Assembly (NCBI GenBank): GCA_029204225.1
Contig: CM055100.1
Location: forward strand, 24,869,106-24,933,105
DNA: 64,000 nt
Reading direction: 5' to 3'
From: Diphasiastrum complanatum
Lineage: Eukaryota > Streptophyta > Lycopodiopsida > Lycopodiales > Lycopodiaceae
The notes under the pieces were generated by a model, which was not told the DNA's origin, did no database searches, and saw only the letters and a program-made list of their open reading frames with translations. A program made the position numbers and the translations under genes. Shown piece by piece: positions 22,641-34,700 of the stretch; the stretch's first letter is position 1; each line of letters begins with the position of its first letter.

Positions 22641-23030
22641 ATTTGGCTTTATTCACTCTCTTAAAAAGATTAGTCAAGGACGACACTACTTTAGCATTAT
22701 CTTGAATAACACTTACGGAGAAAATCTCTGAAACCCAAAAAAGATTTAACTTCTCTAAAAGTTTTCAAAGTGGGCCATTCACATACTTTATGGAGTTTAT
22801 GATAATCAATCTCAATGCCATGATCATTTGAGTTTTGTTGGAAAAACTCACACTTGAACTCTTTAGTATAAAGCTTTTCTTGTCTTAGAATATCCAAGGT
22901 TGATGGAAAAGCTAATAGTTTTTTGTTCTTTGATCGATTTGGAGCTATGGAGCATTGAATTGAATATGGAAGGAGTATGTTTTGAATCAATTGACAGCAC
23001 GAAGATTTTACTACTTCAAATGGTGTCAAA
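22641..23030 (-). pseudogene. gypsy RT thumb fragment
   Basis: The frame shows ILRQEKLYTKEFKCEFFQ, DHGIEIDYHKLHKVCEWP and KTFREVKSFLGFRDFLRK, i.e. the plant gypsy thumb (LRxEKLYAxxxKCEFF, GIEVDxEKVxAIxEWP, VRSFLGLAxFYRRF). It is a third, short gypsy relic. In part of it several residues are lost before DHGI (LGYVVS missing). Confidence 0.88.
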
Positions 23031-23420
23031 TTGGTGGAATTTTGAGCTTAAAAAGGAAAAAACCAAAAATTTCATCTTCGAAAAATTGGTTTCGAAAGAG
23101 AATTAGCTTGACTTGTTTATAGCCAATAGTGCACCAATCGATGAGCCATCAGTTTTATCATGAAGCTAGTAGCTAGGCGACCTCAAACATGTGAGAATCA
23201 GCAAGTGAAATCTGAAAAAGAGACTAAAAAGTTGCTAAGACTATTGGCTAATTTGGATATTGGGATTTACTGTTGAAAAGTTCGAGATCTCTCTTTGTAG
23301 GAGATCAATTTTGGATCTATAAATCGGTATAGGAGGTCGTTGGAGCAGGGCAAACTAGTAGTAAGAGGGTCGTAGACAACCATTCCAAGAATCCTAGCCA
23401 AAATATGACACATAGGGACG

Positions 23421-23424
<4 letters not shown>

Positions 23425-23509
<85 letters not shown>
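23425..23509. repeat. (TC)n microsatellite, 85 bp
   Basis: Uninterrupted TC dinucleotides followed by a short A tract. Confidence 0.97.
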
Positions 23510-23513
<4 letters not shown>

Positions 23514-23989
23514 AAAAAAAAAGAGGAAAGACGAGGAGGCTAGGGTGCCCTCACTCAAGAGGGAGTCTAGTATAAATGGTTGTTTAGCATGTCAAGGGAG
23601 CATGGGTTGCGAGAGTGTTGGAGGCTGTTGAATCATCAAACAAAGTTAACGTTAAAACTAAATGTTTTACTTCTAGTAAATCTACTCATCACAATTTTTA
23701 TTTTGCCTGATCTTGACAAAATTAGTTTGAGCTCTTTTCTTTAAAAAGCTTGAAGTTATGAATGCTCTTCCTCCTTGTGTGAAGTGAATTTGAAATCATC
23801 CAATGGTTGCTTAGAAATATGTTAAAACTATAGGACAAAAGGCCTTTAATTATGTTGATATTGATTGGAATCTTTCATAAAAGAAAAAATGGTTTATCCT
23901 TAATAGCCCTTATTCTTGTGGTGACTACTTTTATTCGAAGTTTTGTGATCTTATTTAGGTCATATTATTACTGTAGATACATCAATCAT

Positions 23990-25140
23990 TTCCTCATCGT
24001 TTTTTAAAGAATCATTTTCTAAAGGCACTATATTTCGTCTTCCTCTTTCAGTGGATGCTTGCTTATTAAAATCTACAACTACAAGTCTTAATAAGTTCAT
24101 TTACCGTATTGAAGAATCTTTTGGAGTCCATAATTTGTTATCAGAATGAAAAGCTGAAGTTTTAAATTATGTAACTTTGAGTTTGAAAAAAGTCTCATCT
24201 GTCCCATCTTCTAATACTCACACTTCATTTTCTAATGAGGAGGAAGTTCTTCTTCGTAAGTTTCATAGACGTGGTCATTTCGTATGTGGATAAATGCTCA
24301 AACAATTTTGTATTTGTTTGCAAAAATTCTATTTAGAATCATTATTGAATGAAGTAATAAAATATCATCAAGATTTGTGTCGTTCTCATAACTTTAATTG
24401 TTACCCAAATCTTCCATTTCTTTGTATTGCATAAAAATTTCATAAAGTTCCTAAAAGGCCTAGGTTTATTGCAGCAACTTATAAAACTACGCTAACTGAC
24501 ATTTCTAAGTGACTAAATAATTACTTCAAAGTGTTGCTTCCTTTTATTAATGATCTTTGGATAAACTTACTTAAGGATGCAAATGTTCCCGTTAGCTATA
24601 GTTGAATTTTAAATGATTTCATAGGTATTATAGAAGTAAGAAAGTTTTTCAACTCCTCTCGTACTTTAGAAGAAAAAACCCAAACTATGCTTCTGCAAAC
24701 CTTGACTTCACAACGCTTTACACGAAAATGAATTTGAAAGATTCGAAATTTCGTATTAATAAGCTAATTCAAGATATTTTTATCAATAAACTAAAGGACA
24801 CTCGATGCAAAGCTTTAAAAATTAAAAAGAGTGTTTTGCATTTTGACTTTTGTTGGCTTAAGAACAAAAATCAAGATGTCAATTCAAAGAAGAAAATGTT
24901 TACTAAAACATTTGATGTTGAAAACGTTTGTTCTTGGCTACACATTCTCTTGGACAACTTGCATATTTCTCTAGGTGATTCATTTTTTCAACAAACAATA
25001 GGTATTCTCATGGGTACTAATTGTGACGTTCATCTAGCTAACTTTTATCTTTTTTCTTATGAATCTAAATTTATACAAAGATTAGTTTCTTGTGGTAGAC
25101 AAATGGAAAAGTTGTTCTATATTTTGTCTTTATTTCGATA
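23990..25140 (+). mobile_element. Penelope-like reverse transcriptase, decayed
   Basis: Frame pieces fit the RT common in animal Penelope-like or related elements: KFHKVPKRPRFIAATYKT (24,427-24,490), LDFTTLYTKM (around 24,700-24,735) and then an open stretch 24,728-25,141 with FCWLKNKNQD, LLDNLHISLGDSFFQQTIGI and LMGTNCDVHLANFYLFSYES. The last motif is the GxPMGTxCAPxLANLFLFxYE block; here Pro is Leu. The YIDD motif appears as YFDN. It is neither copia, gypsy nor plant L1 RT. No GIY-YIG endonuclease was found downstream. Family assignment is from memory of motifs, so it carries some doubt. Confidence 0.65.
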
Positions 25141-28100
25141 ACTCATATACATATTATGATCCTGGTTCTTATTTATTTTATTTTATTTTTATATTTTTAG
25201 TTAGCTTTATAAAACTATGAATTTTAAATTTTAAATTTCATTTTATTTGAATTATTATCATCATTATTATTTTTTCCTTCTTACTGGTTGTCTTTTGCTT
25301 CTTAGTCAACACTGGGTCTACCCGAGAGAATCCGGATTCTTTCGAAACCTAGTTAGCAACTTATGCTTGGGTACTAACGAGACGCCTTGTTTTTTGACTA
25401 AGATTTTTTGTTTATTGAATTTTATATTATTGTTTAGACTTAGATTCTTTGACTTTTTGAGTTGCTCGTATTTTGTTTCTAAGCTTTATCTTATGACATC
25501 ACTGACTTCTCTATATAAATTTGTGGATATATTCTAGTTTCACAAATAGATACATATATAAATGCTCTCCTTACCAAGAGTTAGACACCAATTTGGTACA
25601 CAGAATCCAGACATTACAAGATAAAAGAAAAGTATTAGATAAGCAAATAGACTCTAAATCAAATACATGCACAGTACTAGGCTCAGAAAGCTAACTGTCC
25701 TCAGCATGATGTATGACTTATTTGTAGATACTTGTACAAGCCCACGTTAAATAAGTAAATATTTTTGTTTCATCTGTAGAAACACGTGCTAGTGTGGCAT
25801 CAAACTCATCACTTCTAGCCTGAATCAAATTGGTCAAGATTAGTTCATCTTTGTTGAAGAGAGGAGAAATCTGAAGTACTTTAAAATTCAATAAATTGCT
25901 TTGATACATGCTAAATTTGAGCAATACTCTATTTCAATTGTCGATTAAGCGATTGCGACTTAAGCCAATGGATTTGGCATCTCTGACTAAAGTAGAAAGA
26001 TCCTCCAGTATTATTGAGATAATTATGGGTTGGAGATGCAAATTATGCTGATATACAAATAGATGAAATATTGACAGACCATGAAATCTAGAATTTTGAT
26101 CTCCCCAACCTGTAAAGTCCAATCTACAGCAGTATGTAAAGACAATTATATTCAACGATCTGCTGTAAAAGGAACAGGATCAGAGTAATCAAACCATGAA
26201 TAATGCATTTTGAAAGATAGAAAGATAAATTGCCAGAAATGACCTAAAAGGTGTGACCATTATCTCAGTTTCTATAGATCTGAAGATTATACAACACCCA
26301 TTGTACGAAGACAATATTCAACTCAAAACAGAAAAATCACATGAAAAAGATCAAGTGCCAAAAAACTGGAAATTTTTTTGCATCCAATTTTTGAAGCCTG
26401 TCTTGAAAACTTTTAACTTCTCCTTCGATTAATTGCTTCATGGAACCCAGAAACAGTATCAAAATCAAATACAAGGATCACTTAGAGAATTGGAACCAAA
26501 AAAGAAGATAAGGGTTTCCTCCGAGACCCAACAATCCAGAAACAAACAAGAGTACCGCCTATTGTCAATGAATCAATGACACCTGAAAATGGTAAAACCA
26601 CCGTATCTCTGACCAAAAAATGTTCTGCCACAAGGTTGTGAGAAAATCATCCACAGAACACATACAGAGAAGATGCGGCAACTGTAATGATCTATCTATT
26701 TTTCAACAATAGCTTAATAACAGGCTCCAAAATTATGCTAAAGCAGCTAAGTTGAAAATACTGTAAGGCTATGTTAAATTGATCTGAAGCTATTATAGGA
26801 TCTAAATAGTTTCTCAACAGCCAGCCAACTGAAGATGAGACCTTCCAACCTAACTGTAGTCTGTGAGGGCCGAAGTTGAGGCTAGGTTTGTGAGTCCTAA
26901 CTAGGCTCCAATGATATCCCAATAAAGAGTAAATCTCACTCAAATTATCATGCAGTAAATGGTCGTCCAAGTACCAATATCATGTAGTCCAAAAAAGATA
27001 GTAACAAATAAAAACATGGCAAGGTCCAAAGGCTTGCCCAGATTGTAACTATTGACCTTTTTGTCTTTTGTGACTAGTTGCAGGAGCTGCTTTGTGTCTT
27101 CTACAATTAATTTACAGATTGTGTCAACTGTGGAGAACAAAGACCATTAACCTGGGCAAATTGGTAAGTAGGTGATGTTTCAGCTGATTTACAAGCAGTT
27201 GAACATATATTGTAACCGAGAAAAATTAGGCTTTAAAGATTCCATTAGGAAAGTTCTAGAGAGATTGCAGGATGTACGGTGAAGCCTTTAAATGAATACA
27301 GATGCTTGGTAACAAAAAATGTAAAATAGATGCACTTCATTCTATCATCCATTCCTGCAGTCAATTAGAACCTACAGAATATGTTGGCCTTCGATCACCT
27401 CCTAGATCCTTGCAGAGAACAGATGATGAAAGACGTGGAAGTCAAAACCTGAGTTCCCATTCTGGGCACGTGAAACATATGAAGACTTGGAAAACAGCAA
27501 GTTACAATCAATAATATATTAGAGATCCTCAAGAAAACACTGCATATCACATCTCACTGCAGATTACAAAACAAAGCCAGGAAAAAAATTTGAAATTCCC
27601 AATGACGTCTTTGTTTCAGTCTTTCACCCTCTCTCCAAGTTACATGGAACATCTTTATCCCATACTTTGCAAACATGTAGGCTATAGAAATAGGAGTCTG
27701 CAAACATAGCATTTTTCACATATGAAAAGGCACAATGTATGGACTAAAGTCATCAACTTGGATGCTGTTTTCAACTCCAAGGCCTTGTGAAGTGGCATAG
27801 TTGGTGAAGGAATTGAGATTTGGAAGCATTTTGAGCCACCAGAGTTTGTTACAGCTGTGCCCTAGGATAATCCTTCTGGCATGAAATGACAGCGTATTAT
27901 CTCCACACATATATAGTAGAGTTTTCCTGGTCCAAAGCATATACTCATGACACTACTTTGCAAATAAACAACTGAGTTCCTATGATGTCTATCCTAATAA
28001 GCTTACTGCAGACACATCCAGCTTGAGTCATTAGAAATGCCACTGTCCTTCAACATGAGCTTAGGCAACTTACAATGAGAAGGTTTACATTATGGAAGGA

Positions 28101-28764
28101 GAAAGGTGATACCAATGCTGAAATAGACAAGGGACTGGCACAAGAATGTCTCATGTATTCCCAACTAATACAGTTGGTATCCCCAATGCACTAGTTTATG
28201 AGTTTCACATGCAAAGGTCTCAAAAACTAAGAAAATGTAAATGCAGCAGTCAGCAACTTAGAAAGAGTATTGCTTCAATAGTATGTCATTAAACATCTAC
28301 AATGGATGCATGAAAGGTACCTCAAAAGTAGAGGATCACTTTACGGTATTGGTCAAAACTTCAAAAACAAGGTGAAGACACAGAGTCCTCTTGCAAGCAA
28401 AGTCATGATGAACCGAAATTGAAAAAAAAAAAAATCAGCTACCTTTGCATGAAAGGATTGCGTAACAGCGAAGTTTATTACGAGGCATGACTGCAATGAG
28501 GTAAAGTGAACGTGAACAAATGCTTGTATTACTACTTGATGTACAAGATGGTTATTGACACAAAATTGCCAACATTTAAGATACACCAGCTGGGAACCAA
28601 AAGTCCACCATCCTCCAATCTTCACATTTGCAAGTCATACTTACATACTACAAGCAGAAATACATGTATCTGACATTCAACTACCTAAGACTATGGTTTG
28701 TGCTTCAACATTCGTGAGCATAATTGCAGCAAAGTAGACGAAATCTGGTGCGAGTTGTATAATT
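25141..28764. other. 3' flank of the DUF3537 gene, no coding seen
   Basis: AT-rich, with only short random frames. The part next to 28,765 should hold the 3' untranslated region of the minus-strand gene. At 25,310-25,385 a compact GC-richer piece contains the palindrome GAATCCGGATTC, then CGAAAC and a GTTAG/CTAAC stem. No RNA gene was recognised. Confidence 0.45.
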
Positions 28765-31700
28765 TCAATGGATGCCTATGGTCATACCCAAGATAAAAAG
28801 TACAAGGGAGAACTCGATACCAAGAATTGTAAATATAAAAGCACGATCAAGGACAAATCCATATGTAGATATTCCAGCCTTGTTGTGCTGTAAATAAGAT
28901 ACTGGCAACACAAAGCAAAAAAGTAGTCATCAGAGAGCTACCATATAGACAAAGCATATTGATGCTTAGAATAATATTGAGCTCCGTACTTAAAATCTTT
29001 GGTTAGAGAGAATTTCTGAGTTATTTGCGTCACGTAATTTGATAACTGCATTCAACCCTGATTTATATGTATCCCCTATGGGTTTGAGTTGGAAACCAAT
29101 TACCAAGAGAAACACAGAAAAGTGGTAACAAAATTAAAATACTACCAGCATGAGAGGCATTTTCTCAGGCTTCAAGAGTAGATCCTTATGAACGACAATC
29201 ACCCGATTTACAAATACGATAATCAATTTTGCAGAAAATATTGATTAGCAGGCCCTTACCCAAGGCTTGACGCTTTTGAAAGGATTCAAAGTTGTAGATT
29301 AGTGGCATTTGTTCTGTGTAGTAGTAGTCTGCACTTAGTGCCTCAAGTTCATGTTGAGATTTTTCACTTGAAGCAGAACCAGAACAAGGAATAGCTGGTA
29401 TAGTCGAGATTTTGGCTGAAGCATTGTCAACTGGTACATGCGCAGAGGCCAGAGATGGTGTACAAGAAGTTACTGCATGCCACTGGCTTACTATTGATAC
29501 TATCCTTTGGGCTCTGTGTGTAATTTTTGCTGCTCCATATAAGCAAATGGAAATTCCAGTGAGCTGAATAGTAGAGCATATCTGTAGAACAGTCACATAA
29601 TCTGGTTATTCTGAAAGCAAGCAGCACATGCACAAACACATCCATACAGACCACCCCCCTCAAAACACACATGCATGCGCGTACAGCCTAAGCTTTGTTC
29701 AAGGACCACCTCTAAGCCTATCTGCATGCCACTGGTCTTTTGGTTCTATGCGACTGTGTCATACAAGCCAAGGGAAAATCCAGCCAGTACTACATCATAT
29801 TTGTGGCACTATCACATACATGATATGGTCATTCAAAAATAAAGCAATTCTTGCACAGACATGAAACATGCATAGCTAGTAGCTACTCACATCCAACAGA
29901 CACGTGTGTACAACCACACATGTGTGCACACACACGCACATCAAGACTGTAAATTATAGCTGTACAGCATAAACTTTGCCAAGGACCGCCTGTTAGCCTA
30001 CCCATATGAGCTTCAGCAACAGGATTTCATAGCATTGAAGTAACTGACTTACCGCCAAGTCACCAGCTCTAAAGAAGTTGACAGGCCCTGCAGTAGTAGT
30101 AATTGCAAATAATGAGAGGAATTGGCTGAGTGTAATTGTCAATAAGGATGTCATCAAGAAAGTCCGAGAGCGATGACTAATGATAAGGAGTTGGTCGCAG
30201 ATGTGCATATGCCCTGAAAGAATAACTGAGACTTCTGGTGTTTCACCAACAAGTTTATTATAACCTTGCAGACGTAATATCTGAAGTGAACATGTAAGTC
30301 GAAACAGTGAGCACATGAACAGGAAGACATTTGTCTTATACAGCCAGGCTATCATAACAATCGAACACATGACTATGGTTTTAAGAGTGTGACTTGTTAC
30401 AGCAGGTACCTCAACTGAAACATAAGAGAACCACCAGATTTTATGAGAGAGCTCCAAAACGAAGCAGGGTAGGATGATGATGGCAAGTAGACGAAATGCA
30501 CCCTGCACACAGCAGTCAAAGTGTCCAGTATGTACCATTTAGCATGCTGCTGTGAAATTTTTTCAGATTGACCAAATATTATGCTACTCTGATAAGAAAG
30601 TTTTGCTAACCTTGTTTCATCTGGAACTATTATCATCCATCATGCCCTCACTTTTATAAAAAGATAGACTATGATCAAGCAAGCGTTCTGTCGAAAAAAC
30701 TATAAAATCAGTAGCTAGAGTTGATATTTAGAGGGCTTTCTAGAATTTTAATTGGAGCCACATGCTCAAAAGAGGATGCACCTAGTGCACGGTGTTCACC
30801 ATGTTGCATCAGCAATGAAAAGCTGCTTGCATGTTTTGAAAAAGGCATAAGAGATGCAATATGTTTGCCTAAACTTGTGAGCATTGTTGCCAATGCAAGC
30901 AGCCATTGTGACTCATGCTGGGCGTGATGGTCCATTTTCACTGGGATACTTGAGATCACTATACACACCTTGGTATTATTAGAGCACTAGGAACAGCAAA
31001 GAGAGAGGTTTTTGGTAGATTAGATAATTCTTGTGACTAGATAAGTAAGCCTTGAGCATTAATAAGCTATTGTTTGATCGCTCCGTGCTAAAGAGCCCAG
31101 ATACCAGCTTAGAAGCTTGCCAACTCCATATTTTGATCTCAAAACTAGGACAACAATCGAAGCAGACTTCATTCCATTTTCACTGGATGAGAAATGCCTT
31201 AACTGGAAATCATTGAGCGCGCCCAACGTAGAGGAAGAATGTGTTCTGATTTCCATTTCTTTTAATTAAAAGGCTGCAAGCTCGACCAATTCCAATAAGT
31301 CTCATTATAAAGGCTCTATAGAAAACTCACTTTAAGTATGACACCAAGCACTAAGAAATACATTATTAAGTTCACCCTTCTGGCTATAACATCCCCAGAC
31401 CTATCAAAGTGTGGGATCCCCATTTTTCAAGATCCCGAGAAACTTAATCACTAAACATGTTCGCCATACCTATAGAAGGCCGATCTAAGTTCAAATGTCT
31501 TGACTCTTTTCACATAGCATTCTAATCTTGGCCAAGAATGCTTGGCCAAGATAATGAACGCAAACAATTAGTCTCTTGAGAAAAAATAACATTAAAGTGG
31601 GGGATGATCCTGAAACCGCAAGCTCTTCAAAAATGATGGATTAGCACAGCGGAAAAGTAAAGCTAGAATCTTTTAGTAGTGGAAGAATGGCAATGCATAT

Positions 31701-34700
31701 CACATGCAACTTGAAAATGGAGTTCCTATCGATTGTAATGAAGAAGAAAACTTATCATGCAAACTTAGGATTCAACCTTAGTTGCCCGTTCCGGAACGAT
31801 GCCTTCAAAAAAAAATAAAAAAATAATTTTTTTAAAGAAAGGATTTAATCATATAAAATGCATTTTTTTTTTATAACTTAAAAAATTTCGTTCCGACCAA
31901 GAACGTTCCTGAATGTTCCGACCCCATTTTGGTCGCAACGGGCTTCTAAGGATTCAACATGCAAGTGCCATGCAAGGTCTTATAGTCACATGCAAGATCA
32001 TACAGTGACATGCAAGCTGAAAATTAACATCGACAAGGAAAAACACAGCATAGAGAAGCCAAATGGGTGCCCCCCCCCCCCCCCCCCCCCCCCCCCGGGG
32101 TGCCCCCGCCCCACCCCCCAAATTTGGGAATCTTAATTCAAGAGGATTTTACAGATACAATATCGGCAGCTACACCAATCTTAACTACATAGCAAGATGA
32201 TCTCCATTTCTTATGATGGTAACTTATTATTAGAAGGACCATGGTCAAGTATTTAATAAGGTTTATATTATCATTCATACATATCATTCATGAGTTAATT
32301 CTCATGTGCTATTAGTTTATAAGTTGTAGTTAATATATTCTTGATACATTACTCTTTGATTACTCCTCCTTGGATAGTGGTATTTGTAATCTCGGTTGCC
32401 ATTTCTCCTATATTGTTACTTGTCCTATTGAAGCCCTCTTGTGACTTTTGGCTCGCACACCAGCCTCACACTATCTAGACGGCCCATCTTCATGCCCATC
32501 TTCATGCATGGTACGCCGAAGTTGTTGGTGGTGTGCGATTTGAAATCTTCTTGGAAGCGTCCTTCCCTTTGACCCATAGCAAGTAGAGGGGTCCACCCCA
32601 TGCACAAGGCATGTCCTAGACGAAGCTACGTAGCCCATAGCATATGCTTTTCACAGACTAAAGGTGGTGTCAAGAAAACTTTCCTCGATTGGGTTGCGCT
32701 GCTTGGCAAAAGCTCCGATCGCCTCCTTACATTGAGGTGCGGCTACCCATGGGTTATCTGTAGGGATGTATAAGACAGCTCCATGCGAGTACGACAGAAT
32801 ATTCGTCGGAAAGACAATACCTAGAGCTGCTTTCATCTTGGTTCATCTTCAAACTGAAAGGAAAGTTATAGAAACTGCTTTGCAAAATAATAATAAAAAT
32901 CTGCATTTTCAAAGCCTGCTTCACCAAAAAACATTGGTTCAAACCTGCCATTACAAAAGGTCCAAAACAGTCTAAACTAAATGAGTTTGGCAAAACCACT
33001 TTGGCCCCTTGTTCCCTGCTCATAGGCAGTCGCCTACACCTATAGAGCAGGTCAGCAGGCTTAACGGCCAGAGAGGACAGGCTTCCAGTGCACTTCAGTC
33101 CAAAAAGTGTGCTTTTTCTAAAAAAATCCTCTATAACTTGAGCATTTGGTGTCTGATTTGGATGGAAACTGGATGGCGTCTAGAGGGAAGGAACAGGTGG
33201 CTGAATTTTCAGCCCAAACATATCAGCATACATCAGTCAAAGTTGGGTTGTGCCAACGGGTGCTGGGACAACACCCCTCCAAATTTGGAAAATTCTGACC
33301 AAATTCGATTAAACAAAAAGCATAAAATCAATTCCAAAAGAGAATTTTAGTAGAACCTTGGCTCTGATACCAATGAAACCGCAAGCTCATCGAAATTGAT
33401 GGATTAGCACAGCAGAAAAATAAAGCTAGAATCTTTTAGAAGTGCAAGAATGACAATGCATGTTTAACATGCAAGTGAAATGCAAGGTCTTATAATGACA
33501 TGCAAGATCATAAAGTGACATGCAAGCTAAAAATTAACATCGACAAGAAAAAACACAGCATAGAGGGGCCAAATGGGTCCCCTCCCCCCCGATTTGGGAA
33601 TCTTAATTCAAGAGGATTTCACAGATACAAGATCGGCAGCTATGGCTGCCCAACCTCAACTACATACCAAGATGATCTCCACACAATATAATCATTAGCC
33701 TCCTCTTGTGGTAGCGTATACTTGAATTCTCCATTAATTTCTCCAGCATGAATTCTCTCTAAAACTTGCATTAAACAGCAAAGCTTCTCCCTGGCAGCAT
33801 TCACATGAATTCTCCTTCCTGGCAGCATGCATCTGATTGTCTCCTACTCATTCTGGGCGCAAGAGAGAGAGGCCATGCATGTCTAATAGTGAGTCATTTG
33901 GTTAGTTGCATGCAATTGCCATGTGTCACATCCTCCGCTTCAATGAGTTTTGGGACCTTAGGCTTCACTTAAACCATATGAATTAGGTTGAGATTCCTTT
34001 ACATGGTCGTTGAGCCAATGTATTAATACCTTATGTTTTTAATCATAAAACTTAGACTTGTAAGCTGTCATTTCTTATGATGGTAACTTATTATTATAAG
34101 TACCATGGTCAAGTATTTAATAAGGTTTATATTATTAATCATACATATCATTCATGAATTAATTTTCATGTGCTATTAGTTATAAGTTGCAGTTAATATA
34201 TTCTTAATACATTACTCCTCCTTGGTTAGTGGTATCTGTCACACCATCCATGACTTGATGGCTTTGCATGTCACATCGTCCGTAGCTTAATGGTCATGCA
34301 TGTTTGAATCAGAGAATGATAGCAATGAATCATAAATGAGCAAAAGTACAAGAAATTAGTGTATTAGCATTGCCATTTCTCCTATGAGTTCACCAACTTC
34401 ATTGTCTATCCCTTATTTCATCACCTTTTGTCTCTAGAATGGAATGCACAAATAACAAAGGAGCTAGGATCCCAAGGTCCAACTTTTATGTAGAAAAATT
34501 CACATGTGTTTAACCTCAATCTCAATCAGTATAGTTCTAGGTTCACCCTCCGTGCTAAAGCTTTCTCACACCTTGATAAACCTCAAGGCTGGTGAAACCA
34601 ATTACTATAATGGTACTATGCTCCCAAGTTTACTGTGAGATCACATCCAACATTTAGGTTAGTCTTGAGGTTGTTCGCATACATTCCCAAGTCCAAATCT

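Larger units (their letters stand above)
31611..34250 (-). mobile_element. Non-autonomous LTR retrotransposon (no coding capacity)
   Basis: Two diverged direct repeats lie at about 31,611-32,400 and 33,374-34,250. Matching stretches include TGAAACCGCAAGCTC, TAAAGCTAGAATCTTTTAG, AACATCGACAAG.AAAAACACAGCATAGAG and CATTTCTTATGATGGTAACTTATTATTA. Between them, at 33,361-33,372, is GCTCTGATACCA, a tRNA-iMet primer site on the minus strand touching the upper repeat. The 1-kb interior codes for nothing recognisable. The lower LTR has an inserted MITE, the upper one an extra segment at about 33,690-34,060. Confidence 0.82.

Noticed and set aside
28353-28540. Possible alternative last exons of the DUF3537 gene (VINFAVTQSFHAK and RTLCLHLVFEVL)
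   Set aside because: Exon 28,901-28,765 fits the family end (HNKAGISTYGFVLDR) with correct phase and stop, so these pieces are chance frames.
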